Part shown: piece after piece, positions 35,474 to 43,871 of the stretch
Numbering within the stretch: the first letter of the stretch is position 1
How the letters are laid out: each line of letters opens with the position of its first letter
Assembly (NCBI RefSeq): GCF_014651815.1
Contig: NZ_BMXP01000002.1
Location: forward strand, 186,001 to 250,000
Reading direction: 5' to 3'
Origin: Alteromonas halophila
Lineage (GTDB): Bacteria > Pseudomonadota > Gammaproteobacteria > Enterobacterales > Alteromonadaceae
DNA: 64,000 bases
Program-made: the position numbers and the translations under genes
Notes under the pieces: model-generated
The model's input: only the letters and a program-made list of their open reading frames with translations
Told to the model about the DNA's origin: nothing
Database searches by the model: none

Positions 35474-37192
35474 GTGAAGATGATGTCAGGCGCAGCCATG
35501 GTGGTAGAGGCGCTAAAAGATGTAGGAGTGACACATGTGTTCGGTTACCCGGGTGGGGCCGTACTTGATATTTACGATGCGCTTTTTGCGCAGGATGATG
35601 TCAAACATGTGCTCGTACGTCATGAACAGGCCGCCGCACATATGGCAGATGGGTACGCACGCTCGACGGGAAAAACCGGCACCGTACTGGTTACCTCAGG
35701 TCCTGGGGCAACCAATACGATTACCGGCATCGCCACCGCGTATATGGATTCAATTCCTATGGTGGTGCTGTCCGGTCAGGTACCGTCGATGCATATTGGT
35801 GAAGATGCGTTTCAGGAAACCGATATGGTGGGTTGCTCGCGGCCCATTGTAAAACACAGTTTTCTGGTCAAACGGGCCGTGGATATTCCGGATGCCATTG
35901 CCAAAGCCTACTATATTGCCAATTCAGGCCGGCCCGGCCCGGTGGTGGTCGACTTGCCCAAGGACATTGTCAATGTGCAGGAGGAGCACCCTTATGTGTT
36001 CCCCACCGATGTGAGTCTGCGTTCATATAACCCTACCGAGCGTGGACATCCGCGCCAGATTAAAAAAGCCGTGGATGCGCTGATGAAAGCCGAACGCCCG
36101 GTGTTATATGTTGGCGGTGGCGCGATTGCCAGTGATGCCTCTGCACAGGTACTGGAAATGGCCGAAAAGCTGTCAGCCCCGGTCACCTGCACACTAATGG
36201 GGCTGGGCGCGATTTCCGGTACTCATCCGCAGTTTGTGGGAATGCTGGGCATGCACGGTACCCTGGAAGCCAACAAAACCATGCATAATTCAGATTGTAT
36301 TCTGGCATTAGGCGCGCGGTTTGATGACAGGGTGACCAATAACGTCGATAAATTCTGTCCGCATGCCGACATTATTCATGTGGATATCGATCCGGCATCG
36401 ATTTCTAAAACGGTGAATGCGCATATTCCGGTGGTTGGCATGGTCGACAAAGTGCTGGATCAGATCCTTGAGCAACTGGTGAACAAGGATTTGAGTGCGC
36501 AGCCGGACAAGCTCAAAGACTGGTGGCAGCAAATCAGTCAGTGGCGGGACAAAAAGTGTCTGACCTACGAGCAGGGTGACACCGAGATTAAACCGCAACG
36601 GGTGATTGAGTCGCTGTATAAACACACCAATGGCGATGCCTATATCAGCTCTGATGTGGGGCAGCACCAGATGTTTGCTGCACTGTATTATCCGTATAAA
36701 AAGCCGCGTCAATGGATCAATTCGGGCGGCCTGGGCACCATGGGCTTTGGCTTACCCGCCGCGATGGGCGTGCAGGTTGCGCATCCAGGCGCAACGTCAG
36801 TAGTGGTTACCGGCGATGGTAGTATTCAGATGAATATTCAGGAGCTGTCGACCTGCCTGCAATATAATCTGCCGGTCAAAATCATCTCACTGAATAACCG
36901 TGCGCTGGGTATGGTACGCCAGTGGCAGGACATGATTTATAAAGGCCGCCATTCACACTCTTACATGGACTCCATGCCTGACTTCGTCAAACTGGCGGAA
37001 GCGTATGGCCACATTGGCATTAAAGTGAATAAGCCGGATGAGCTGGATGACGCAATGGCCGAATGCTTTAGTCACAAGGACCGGCTGGTATTTATGGATA
37101 TTGCCATTGATCAGAATGAACATGTTTACCCCATGCAGATAAAGTTTGGTGCTATGGATGACATGCGCCTGAGTAAAACGGAGCGAACCTGA
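35474..37192 (+). CDS. ilvI: Acetolactate synthase large subunit
   Basis: This 572-residue ThDP enzyme makes acetolactate or acetohydroxybutyrate, the first shared step of branched-chain amino-acid synthesis. It has the three expected domains: the N-terminal part with [15 protein letters not shown] and the catalytic Glu in [13 protein letters not shown], a central FAD-binding region, and a C-terminal ThDP site with [12 protein letters not shown]. It is closer to IlvI (AHAS III) than to IlvB or IlvG. Its stop overlaps the ilvH start by one base. A terminator-like hairpin in the leader suggests regulation by attenuation. Confidence 0.96.
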   Translation: MKMMSGAAMVVEALKDVGVTHVFGYPGGAVLDIYDALFAQDDVKHVLVRHEQAAAHMADGYARSTGKTGTVLVTSGPGATNTITGIATAYMDSIPMVVLSGQVPSMHIGEDAFQETDMVGCSRPIVKHSFLVKRAVDIPDAIAKAYYIANSGRPGPVVVDLPKDIVNVQEEHPYVFPTDVSLRSYNPTERGHPRQIKKAVDALMKAERPVLYVGGGAIASDASAQVLEMAEKLSAPVTCTLMGLGAISGTHPQFVGMLGMHGTLEANKTMHNSDCILALGARFDDRVTNNVDKFCPHADIIHVDIDPASISKTVNAHIPVVGMVDKVLDQILEQLVNKDLSAQPDKLKDWWQQISQWRDKKCLTYEQGDTEIKPQRVIESLYKHTNGDAYISSDVGQHQMFAALYYPYKKPRQWINSGGLGTMGFGLPAAMGVQVAHPGATSVVVTGDGSIQMNIQELSTCLQYNLPVKIISLNNRALGMVRQWQDMIYKGRHSHSYMDSMPDFVKLAEAYGHIGIKVNKPDELDDAMAECFSHKDRLVFMDIAIDQNEHVYPMQIKFGAMDDMRLSKTERT

Positions 37193-37689
37193 TGAAGCGT
37201 ATTATTTCAGTGTTGATGGAAAACGCCCCTGGCGCCTTGTCCCGCATTGTCGGTGTCTTCTCGCAGCGTGGCTATAACGTCGATTCGTTGTGTGTGGCAC
37301 CTACCGATGACCCCAGCTTGTCGCGACTGACCATTATTACGCACGGTGACGACAAGGTTATTGAGCAGATCACCAAACAGGTCAATAAGCTGATTGATGT
37401 GCTTAAAATTGTCGATTTGACGGAAAACGCCCACATCGAACGTGAACTTATGCTGATCAAGGTTGCCACCCGCAGCGAAGCAGTACGCGCCGAAGTGAAG
37501 CGTAATACCGATATTTTCCGTGCCCGGATAGTGGACGTGCACGCCAACAATTACACCATCGAAATTACCGGCACGACCGATAAACTGGATGCGTTTGCCG
37601 ACACCGTCGGACAATGTGCCGAAATCATCGAGTCATCACGCACCGGTGTGTGTGGTCTGGCGCGGGGCGAACGGGCACTGCGACCCTGA
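37192..37689 (+). CDS. ilvH: Acetolactate synthase small regulatory subunit
   Basis: This 165-residue protein is the regulatory subunit that activates the large subunit and gives valine feedback. An N-terminal ACT domain (RIISVLMENAPGALSRIVGVFSQRGYNVDSL) spans the first 75 residues; a second domain follows, with ITGTTDKLDAF. The length fits the AHAS III subunit. It overlaps ilvI by one base and ends before a convergent terminator. Confidence 0.96.
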   Translation: MKRIISVLMENAPGALSRIVGVFSQRGYNVDSLCVAPTDDPSLSRLTIITHGDDKVIEQITKQVNKLIDVLKIVDLTENAHIERELMLIKVATRSEAVRAEVKRNTDIFRARIVDVHANNYTIEITGTTDKLDAFADTVGQCAEIIESSRTGVCGLARGERALRP

Positions 37690-37696
37690 GTGCGCC

Positions 37697-37716
37697 GGCC
37701 CGCCTTAGGGCGGGCC
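37697..37716. terminator. Terminator between ilvH and the dipeptidase gene
   Basis: An eight-base-pair GC stem (GGCCCGCC pairing with GGCGGGCC) with loop TTAG lies between the two convergent genes. It has no T-run, but its place supports it. Confidence 0.6.
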
Positions 37717-37722
37717 ATAGGC

Positions 37723-38892
37723 TCAGGCCTCGAACGTCCCTTTAACGCGAGCTTGCTGGTTGTCTACCATTTGCACGCCATTGGCGAAAACGTGCTGAAT
37801 ATCGCGCGTCGCTGGATCGATAAGCACAATGTCAGCATCTGCATTCGGCTGTAACCGGCCTTTATTGTGCAGGCCCAGTATATCGGCAGGAGACAGGGTG
37901 ACACTGGCAATGGCATCGGAGAGCGACACGTCGCGTATCGCGGCCAGATCACGGAACGACTGATAAAGGCTGCCCACTTTTCCAACTTCCAGCCCGGTCA
38001 GGCGCCCGTTGTTGTCAAACACCGGCAGGCTGGCGTTGCCGTCAGAGCTCATGGTCAGCTGGTGAACATCAACACCCTGACCTAAAAACCAGGCAATAGA
38101 CTCTGCAGCCGGAATTTCCCCTTCCGCAATAAATTGCGCATTGGTGCTGGTTGTCACATCAATTCTGCCACCGCGTTCGCACCAGCGCTTGCCGGCTTCC
38201 ATCAGCGACTGACTGCGGTTGATGTGGGTGGGATAAAACTGGCTGGCCGGGATATCAGAGCTGTCTGTTACCTCGTGAAGCAGCGACAGCTGATAGGGAC
38301 TTTCACCGGTATGAATACTTACAATACCGCCTTTTCCGGACAGCATGCCGCCAACCCGGGCTTGTGAGGCAATGCGCGCCAGTTCGCTGGCACTGAGTTG
38401 TGAAGAGCGGTGGTCAGCGATGGCTACTTCGCCCACCCCAATCACCGGGCCAGTGAGCATAATATCATCGGTGATATCACCGGTGACGGTGCGCACCGGG
38501 TAGTGGTAAGAGCCCGTGTAGCAGTAAGCCGATATGCCCTCATTTCTAAGCCCATAGGCTTTGGCAATCAGTTCGGGCAACGTGCGGGTGGTGGCATCGG
38601 TACCCAGCGCACCAATTACGGTTGTTACACCGTGCAGGGTGGCATCGGTCAGGTTCATTTCCGGAGTGCGGGTGTGAAAGCCTCCTTCGCCTCCGCCCCC
38701 GGTAATATGAACCAGCGAGTCAACCAGACCTGGCATGGCGATCATGCCATTTCCATCGAGCCGGGTAATGTGTTCGCCGGACAAGGTAATGCCTGGCTCA
38801 ATAGCCATAATACGGTTGCCGGCAATAAGAATGTCGCAGACGCCCAGTGCCCTGGGCGCATACACATCGACATTGGTAATCAGTGTGATCAT
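37723..38892 (-). CDS. iadA: Isoaspartyl dipeptidase homologue with altered metal site
   Basis: This 389-residue amidohydrolase is a homologue of IadA, which cuts beta-aspartyl dipeptides. ITGGGGEGG, PTHINRS (His223) and SSDGNAS (Asp284) match well, and His194 is also kept. Two metal ligands differ: the first His of the HxH motif is Leu60 (SLVH), and the bridging carboxylated Lys is Glu155 (GVGEVAIADHRS). The site may therefore bind one metal, as in NagA. There is no signal peptide, so it is cytosolic. It overlaps the YfcC-type transporter gene by one base; with the nearby cyanophycinase, its likely substrate is beta-Asp-Arg. Confidence 0.87.
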   Translation of the reverse strand: MITLITNVDVYAPRALGVCDILIAGNRIMAIEPGITLSGEHITRLDGNGMIAMPGLVDSLVHITGGGGEGGFHTRTPEMNLTDATLHGVTTVIGALGTDATTRTLPELIAKAYGLRNEGISAYCYTGSYHYPVRTVTGDITDDIMLTGPVIGVGEVAIADHRSSQLSASELARIASQARVGGMLSGKGGIVSIHTGESPYQLSLLHEVTDSSDIPASQFYPTHINRSQSLMEAGKRWCERGGRIDVTTSTNAQFIAEGEIPAAESIAWFLGQGVDVHQLTMSSDGNASLPVFDNNGRLTGLEVGKVGSLYQSFRDLAAIRDVSLSDAIASVTLSPADILGLHNKGRLQPNADADIVLIDPATRDIQHVFANGVQMVDNQQARVKGTFEA

Positions 38893-40367
38893 TAAGAGAA
38901 CCCTGTGATAACAGCAAGAAAAATGGATGCGCAGGCTAGCGCAAATAAGAGTAATACCAGCTTCCAGACAAATCTCGCCCAGACTGTCCAGTCCAGACGG
39001 GCAACGCCCAGACAGCCAATCAGCGAGGCCGAGGTAGGAATGATCAGGTTGGTCAGTCCATCACCCAGCTGGAAGGCCAGTACCGACACCTGTCGGCTGA
39101 CCCCGACTAAGTCAGACAGCGGTGCCATTAATGGCATGGTGATCGCCGCCTGACCCGAGCCAGAGGCGACAAAAAAGTTAAACACTCCCTGAAATGTCAG
39201 CATCAGTAGCGCACTTACGACTGTACTGGTTTCCGCAAGTGCTTCACTGGTATAGAAAAGCAGCGTATTAAGCACCGACGGCGAAGTTACATCATCGCCG
39301 CCAAGTACCAGCACAATACCTTTTGCCATCCCCACGATCAGTGCGGCGGGCAGCAGGTCGCGAGCCCCTTCCACAAACGCCTGACTAATACCGTTTAGCC
39401 GCATGCGTCCGCCAATAAAAGCAATGAGTCCGGCCCCCAGTCCCATAGCGAAAAACTGCGTTGCAATCTGGGGAATGTAGTAGGCATGCACAATCACACC
39501 CCAAATCACCCAGATTATCGCGGCCATAAACCATAGCAGGATACAGATATCCGTACGTCCAAAGGAGTCGGTGGTGGATTGCTGATGCTTATGGTGCCTC
39601 TGATCGGTCTCCCGGCATGGCGATAGCGCCGGATCTGCTTTGATTCGCCGGGCGTAGAGCAGGGTAAACATCAGGCCGGTGACAGTAAACACTGCCCACA
39701 TGGCGATTCTGAAGCCCTGACCGGACATCAGGGGCACCCCGGCGATGCCCTGGGCAATGGCGACCGAGAAGGGGTTCATCCAGCTGGTGGCAAAGCCAAT
39801 CTGGGTTGCCACGTAGGTAATCAGCACAGCCGTTATACTGTCGTAGCCCAGCGCGACGATAAGCGGTACCAGCACAATACAAAAGGCAATGGCTTCCTCG
39901 CCCATACCGAAGATGGCACCGCCCAGTGAAAACAGCACAAACATTACTGGCAGCACGGCCGTGCCCGCGTGTTGGGTGCGGTTGATTAGCGCAAGAATAC
40001 CATTATGAATCGCCCCGGTTTTCATTACGATGCCAAAGGCACCGCCCACAATCAGGATAAAGGCGACCACGCCCACCGCAGAGCCGTAGCGATCGCCCGA
40101 CACCAGACCATCAAAGGCATAATTCAGCAATCCGGTTTGCTCTGCCGAGTCGCTGAACAGCGTGGCTCCGGCCGGGCTGTCGGCCGCATAATGAAAGCTG
40201 CTGGCATCTACCACTTCCCGGGCTTCTCCGGCACTGGTGGTCACCTGTTCGGTGGTAAACGCGCCGGGCCGGACAAATAGCGTCAGCAGACCGGCAGCGA
40301 CAATCACAAAAAACAGGATCACAAAGGCATCCGGCATCCGCTGCTCTTTTTTTACAGCATCATGCAT
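38892..40367 (-). CDS. YfcC-family transporter, probably for a dipeptide or basic amino acid
   Basis: This 491-residue protein has about 12 hydrophobic segments and belongs to the YfcC/ArcD-like family, which includes arginine/ornithine antiporters and short-peptide or dicarboxylate carriers. GGAIFGMGEEAIAFCIVLVPL and the later FQGVFNFFVASGSGQAAITMPLMAPL are typical of it, quoted only as landmarks. The start at 40367 is used because GGAG lies seven bases upstream; the longer frame to 40412 lacks one. It is followed, with a one-base overlap, by the dipeptidase gene. In this locus it most likely imports beta-Asp-Arg or exchanges arginine products. Confidence 0.85.
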   Translation of the reverse strand: MHDAVKKEQRMPDAFVILFFVIVAAGLLTLFVRPGAFTTEQVTTSAGEAREVVDASSFHYAADSPAGATLFSDSAEQTGLLNYAFDGLVSGDRYGSAVGVVAFILIVGGAFGIVMKTGAIHNGILALINRTQHAGTAVLPVMFVLFSLGGAIFGMGEEAIAFCIVLVPLIVALGYDSITAVLITYVATQIGFATSWMNPFSVAIAQGIAGVPLMSGQGFRIAMWAVFTVTGLMFTLLYARRIKADPALSPCRETDQRHHKHQQSTTDSFGRTDICILLWFMAAIIWVIWGVIVHAYYIPQIATQFFAMGLGAGLIAFIGGRMRLNGISQAFVEGARDLLPAALIVGMAKGIVLVLGGDDVTSPSVLNTLLFYTSEALAETSTVVSALLMLTFQGVFNFFVASGSGQAAITMPLMAPLSDLVGVSRQVSVLAFQLGDGLTNLIIPTSASLIGCLGVARLDWTVWARFVWKLVLLLFALACASIFLAVITGFS

Positions 40368-40538
40368 AGTCAGACTCCGAGTTGAAAAAAGGCGGCCCGG
40401 CAGGGCCACCATAGCTTACAGCCAGGCACCTGGTCTGGGCTGGCATTATTTAACTTATCCCGTCAGGCCTGCAAACAACCGCCTGGACCAGGCACCGGAC
40501 TGTGTGCGTGAGCGGCGATAGACGTGTTTGCACCTTCT

Positions 40539-43493
40539 CTAGTCAAAGTAGTAGCTTAGCGAGAGGGTGTACATGGTGCCATAGGGATCATGATTATATG
40601 CATCAAAGCCCCGGGCCGAGCCGTACGCAACAGGCGCATCACGGTCGAACAGGTTGTCGATGGTCAGGCGCACGTCGGCATTCTCAAAGTAATAGCCCGC
40701 ACTGAAGCTCACCGTGGTCCAGCTGCTGATATCGCGTTCGCCGTTTTCATCCAGCGCGCCAAGGGCTTCCAGCTCATCGATTTCACGGCCACGCAAGCGG
40801 ATCGTTTCATCTTTGTAGCTGTCGGTATAATAAATATACGCGCCGGCGTACCAGTCTTCGGTGGTCCAGAAAATCTCCGCCGTGGCAATGGTTTCCGGAT
40901 AACGGAACTGACCGGCCAGCGACTCAATTTCGTCAGAGCCGGGCTTATTGCGGTCATAGGTCAGGTAATGGGTACCAGACAGACCCAGCTCCAGGTCACC
41001 CTGATCAAACACAATGTCGTGGGTCAGACTAAGGTCAATCCCTTCCAGCTCCTGCGTACCGGTATTTTCAAGCTGCAATACGTGGTCGCGGAACAGAGGC
41101 AGCTCCGCGTAACGCGGATTCTCAAATTCTACCCAGTTTGCGAGGATCTGGTTTAGATTTGCGCCGTCTTCTTCAATGGTCAGGCCGTTGTTGTCGGTGA
41201 CCAGACACAGTCTTTCCTCGTAGGAAATACCGGTTTCGCCCTGGGGAACCAGCCCACAGTGACGCAACGATGCGTCGTTGATGGCACGCGCCAGCACCCC
41301 GGTCATGTTGGTATCGACAATTTCCTCGTGGTCAAACTGCCAGTAATCAATGGTCAGGTGTGTGTATTTGGTCGGGCTGTACGCCAGTCCAAGACTGTAG
41401 GACTCAGACTCCTCTGCTTCAAGACGCGGGTTTCCAAGCTCCAGTACGTTGTTGCCACGTACCGCGCCTTCCCCCTCGCAGTAGAGATCCGAGACCGCCT
41501 GATTGGCTGAGCAGTCGAAAGAGGCGCGGGTAGTACGAAGGTCAACACCCGCCTGCGTCAGTGACGGCGCACGGAACGCAGTAGACCAGGAACCACGCAG
41601 AATAAGATTATCTGTAGGGCGGTAGGTCACGCCCACTTTGGGGTTAAAGGTACTGCCGAAATCATCGTAGTCATCGAAACGACCGGCCAGGCTCACATCC
41701 ACCTGTTCGGTCAGCGGAATATGAAATTCGGTAAAGACCCCGAACTGACGACGGTCAGCCGACGATTTACTGGAACCAAAACCATAGACATCGACCAGGT
41801 ACCCATTTTCCGGCCGCGCCTGCGCCTCAAGCGACGGATCATCAGTAATTTCTTCGTGACGAAGCTCTACCCCTGCCGCCATGCGGATAAAGTCGCCGCC
41901 AAACTCCATCAGTGAGCCATTCACTTTAAAGTCCACACCCATTACTTCGCTGGTGCCATCCCGTGTTGGGCGGGACTGGGTGAGAGCCAGAATCTCCTGG
42001 TTAGCCGCATCATCCACCGCAAACGGGTTATAGCTGGGCAGCAGTGTACCGGTTGCACAACTTAAGTTATCGGTGCCCGCGTTATAACTGGCAAAGCTGC
42101 CATCACTGCACAGCTCACCAAAAACGGCAGCACTGTAGCGGTAACGGTTATAAATACCGGCTACTGCTTCCTGTTCGGACTCAGAACGGGAATAGGTCAC
42201 ACCACCTTCCCAGTCCCACTCGCCCCAGCTGCCACTTAGCGATGACACCAGGCGGACAGCGGTGGTATCGACCTCGACCGTACGAGGCGATTCAAAGCGG
42301 GCATCATAGCGAAAGCCTTCCAGTTCGCGGCCTAAGTAAGTATCAAAAAATTCAGAATAAATCCCGTCAAGCAGTGCATTGCGGGTGGCATCCGGGAATA
42401 CGTCCAGCGCATCAAGGGCAACCCACGGGCCTTCCTCATCATTGATTTGATTTATCGGTGCCGGCGTTGAATAGGACGTGGATGAAGAATGCGAGGCCAG
42501 AATGTCGGTTTTCCAGACCATATCATCAATATCGCGGGTAAAGGTCAGGCCGCCGGAAAAAGTTTCCAGTGGTGTTTCGAAGAAGTCATCCTGATTGCCG
42601 TAGTAGGCACAGATATCTTCGTCCAGCTCCGTGGAAACCAGTTCGGTTTCGCAATTTGGTGCGCCAATTTCATAAAAGTCCTGCGTGGACAGGTAATAAA
42701 TATTGGGCGTAGGCTTGGGCAGATAAGAATACCCGCTTTGTAAAATGGGGTCGCGGGTGGCCGCAAAGTCTGTGGCCCGAATCGATTTACGATCATAGTA
42801 ATCGGCAAACAGGGTCAGGTTGCCATCGGCGACCTGCGTCCCCCACAGTGCCTGCAGGTTGATGGCGCCATGATCGTCATCATCCACGGTGTTTTCGTAA
42901 CTCGCGTTAAGCTCCAGGCCTTCGTAATCATCCTTGAGAATATAGTTGATGACCCCGGCAACCGCGTCAGCGCCGTAGATGGCAGACGCTCCTGTAGCCA
43001 GTATTTCTACGCGTTTGATGGCAGAGGCCGGTATGCTGTTAATATCAACAAAGTTCTCGGTGCCCGCGGCAAAGGAACTGGCGGCAATACGCCGGCCATT
43101 CACCAGTGTCAGGGTAGCCGACGGGCCAATGCCCCGCAGCGACGCAGCGGCCTGCCCTGGTGGTGTGGAGGTCGAGGTTGCGCCACTTTGCGTGGTATCA
43201 AAGGTGCCGACCCCACCGCGGGTCTGACTGACCGTGCGCATCAGTTCCGAAATCGTATTGGCCCCGGTTTTGGCGATATCTTCTTCGTCCAGCACGGTGA
43301 GCGGTTGTGACCCTTCAAGGTCGACACCGCGAATATTGGAGCCCGTTACCTGGATCCGCTCTACCATGTCGTCGCTGGTTTGTGACGCAGGCTCTGCCTG
43401 TTGCGCAACGACAGCCGGTGACAAGACCACTGCCGAGGCGGCAGCAATACGCATGGCGCTGCCTACCGCAGCACTTAATACCGATAGTTTCAT
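40539..43493 (-). CDS. TonB-dependent outer-membrane receptor
   Basis: This 984-residue protein has a signal peptide (cleavage near PAVVAQ, about residue 31), a plug domain (about 45-165; IQVTGSNIRGVDLEGSQP and GADAVAGVINYILK are typical), and a long beta barrel ending in TLSLSYYFD. It belongs to the large receptor group that Alteromonadales use for peptides and carbohydrates rather than siderophores. The start at 43493 follows a GGGGGA site. It lies upstream of the YfcC-type transporter and dipeptidase genes on the same strand and is divergent from the cyanophycinase gene, so it is the likely outer-membrane port for cyanophycin fragments. Confidence 0.92.
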   Translation of the reverse strand: MKLSVLSAAVGSAMRIAAASAVVLSPAVVAQQAEPASQTSDDMVERIQVTGSNIRGVDLEGSQPLTVLDEEDIAKTGANTISELMRTVSQTRGGVGTFDTTQSGATSTSTPPGQAAASLRGIGPSATLTLVNGRRIAASSFAAGTENFVDINSIPASAIKRVEILATGASAIYGADAVAGVINYILKDDYEGLELNASYENTVDDDDHGAINLQALWGTQVADGNLTLFADYYDRKSIRATDFAATRDPILQSGYSYLPKPTPNIYYLSTQDFYEIGAPNCETELVSTELDEDICAYYGNQDDFFETPLETFSGGLTFTRDIDDMVWKTDILASHSSSTSYSTPAPINQINDEEGPWVALDALDVFPDATRNALLDGIYSEFFDTYLGRELEGFRYDARFESPRTVEVDTTAVRLVSSLSGSWGEWDWEGGVTYSRSESEQEAVAGIYNRYRYSAAVFGELCSDGSFASYNAGTDNLSCATGTLLPSYNPFAVDDAANQEILALTQSRPTRDGTSEVMGVDFKVNGSLMEFGGDFIRMAAGVELRHEEITDDPSLEAQARPENGYLVDVYGFGSSKSSADRRQFGVFTEFHIPLTEQVDVSLAGRFDDYDDFGSTFNPKVGVTYRPTDNLILRGSWSTAFRAPSLTQAGVDLRTTRASFDCSANQAVSDLYCEGEGAVRGNNVLELGNPRLEAEESESYSLGLAYSPTKYTHLTIDYWQFDHEEIVDTNMTGVLARAINDASLRHCGLVPQGETGISYEERLCLVTDNNGLTIEEDGANLNQILANWVEFENPRYAELPLFRDHVLQLENTGTQELEGIDLSLTHDIVFDQGDLELGLSGTHYLTYDRNKPGSDEIESLAGQFRYPETIATAEIFWTTEDWYAGAYIYYTDSYKDETIRLRGREIDELEALGALDENGERDISSWTTVSFSAGYYFENADVRLTIDNLFDRDAPVAYGSARGFDAYNHDPYGTMYTLSLSYYFD

Positions 43494-43871
43494 ATGGTTT
43501 TCCCCCATCACACGGACGGTCTTGTGCCGTCTTCAGTGCGATATTCAACACAAATTGTAAAAATTATTTTGAGATTGGTACTACTAAGATTGCTGCGACA
43601 CGGGCAGCAGAGACCGACCTGGCGGACCCAGGTGGTATAGGTGAGCTATTCGTCGAACCACTCCGACAAATAGTAATTCTGGTAACGATACGTGCCGAGA
43701 TTGGCCGCTTTCTTAAACATGAATTACTTTACCTTTAAATTGCTGATTTATGCAGTTTTGCATGATCAGTGAAAAGTCACCGTACGCGATGTTTCGGTTG
43801 ACTTCAATAATTTGTTAACACTAGTGTAAAAAAAAGTCAATCGAATTATTAAAGCCTGTCAGGAGGTTTCC
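43494..43871. promoter_or_regulatory. Divergent control region of receptor and cyanophycinase genes
   Basis: About 380 bases with no gene separate the two divergent genes. TTGACT (43798-43803) may be a -35 element for the cyanophycinase gene, with TAGTGT (43822-43827) as a weak -10. The perfect ten-base palindrome ACACTAGTGT (43818-43827) overlaps that -10 and could be an operator. No regulator gene is adjacent. Confidence 0.4.
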
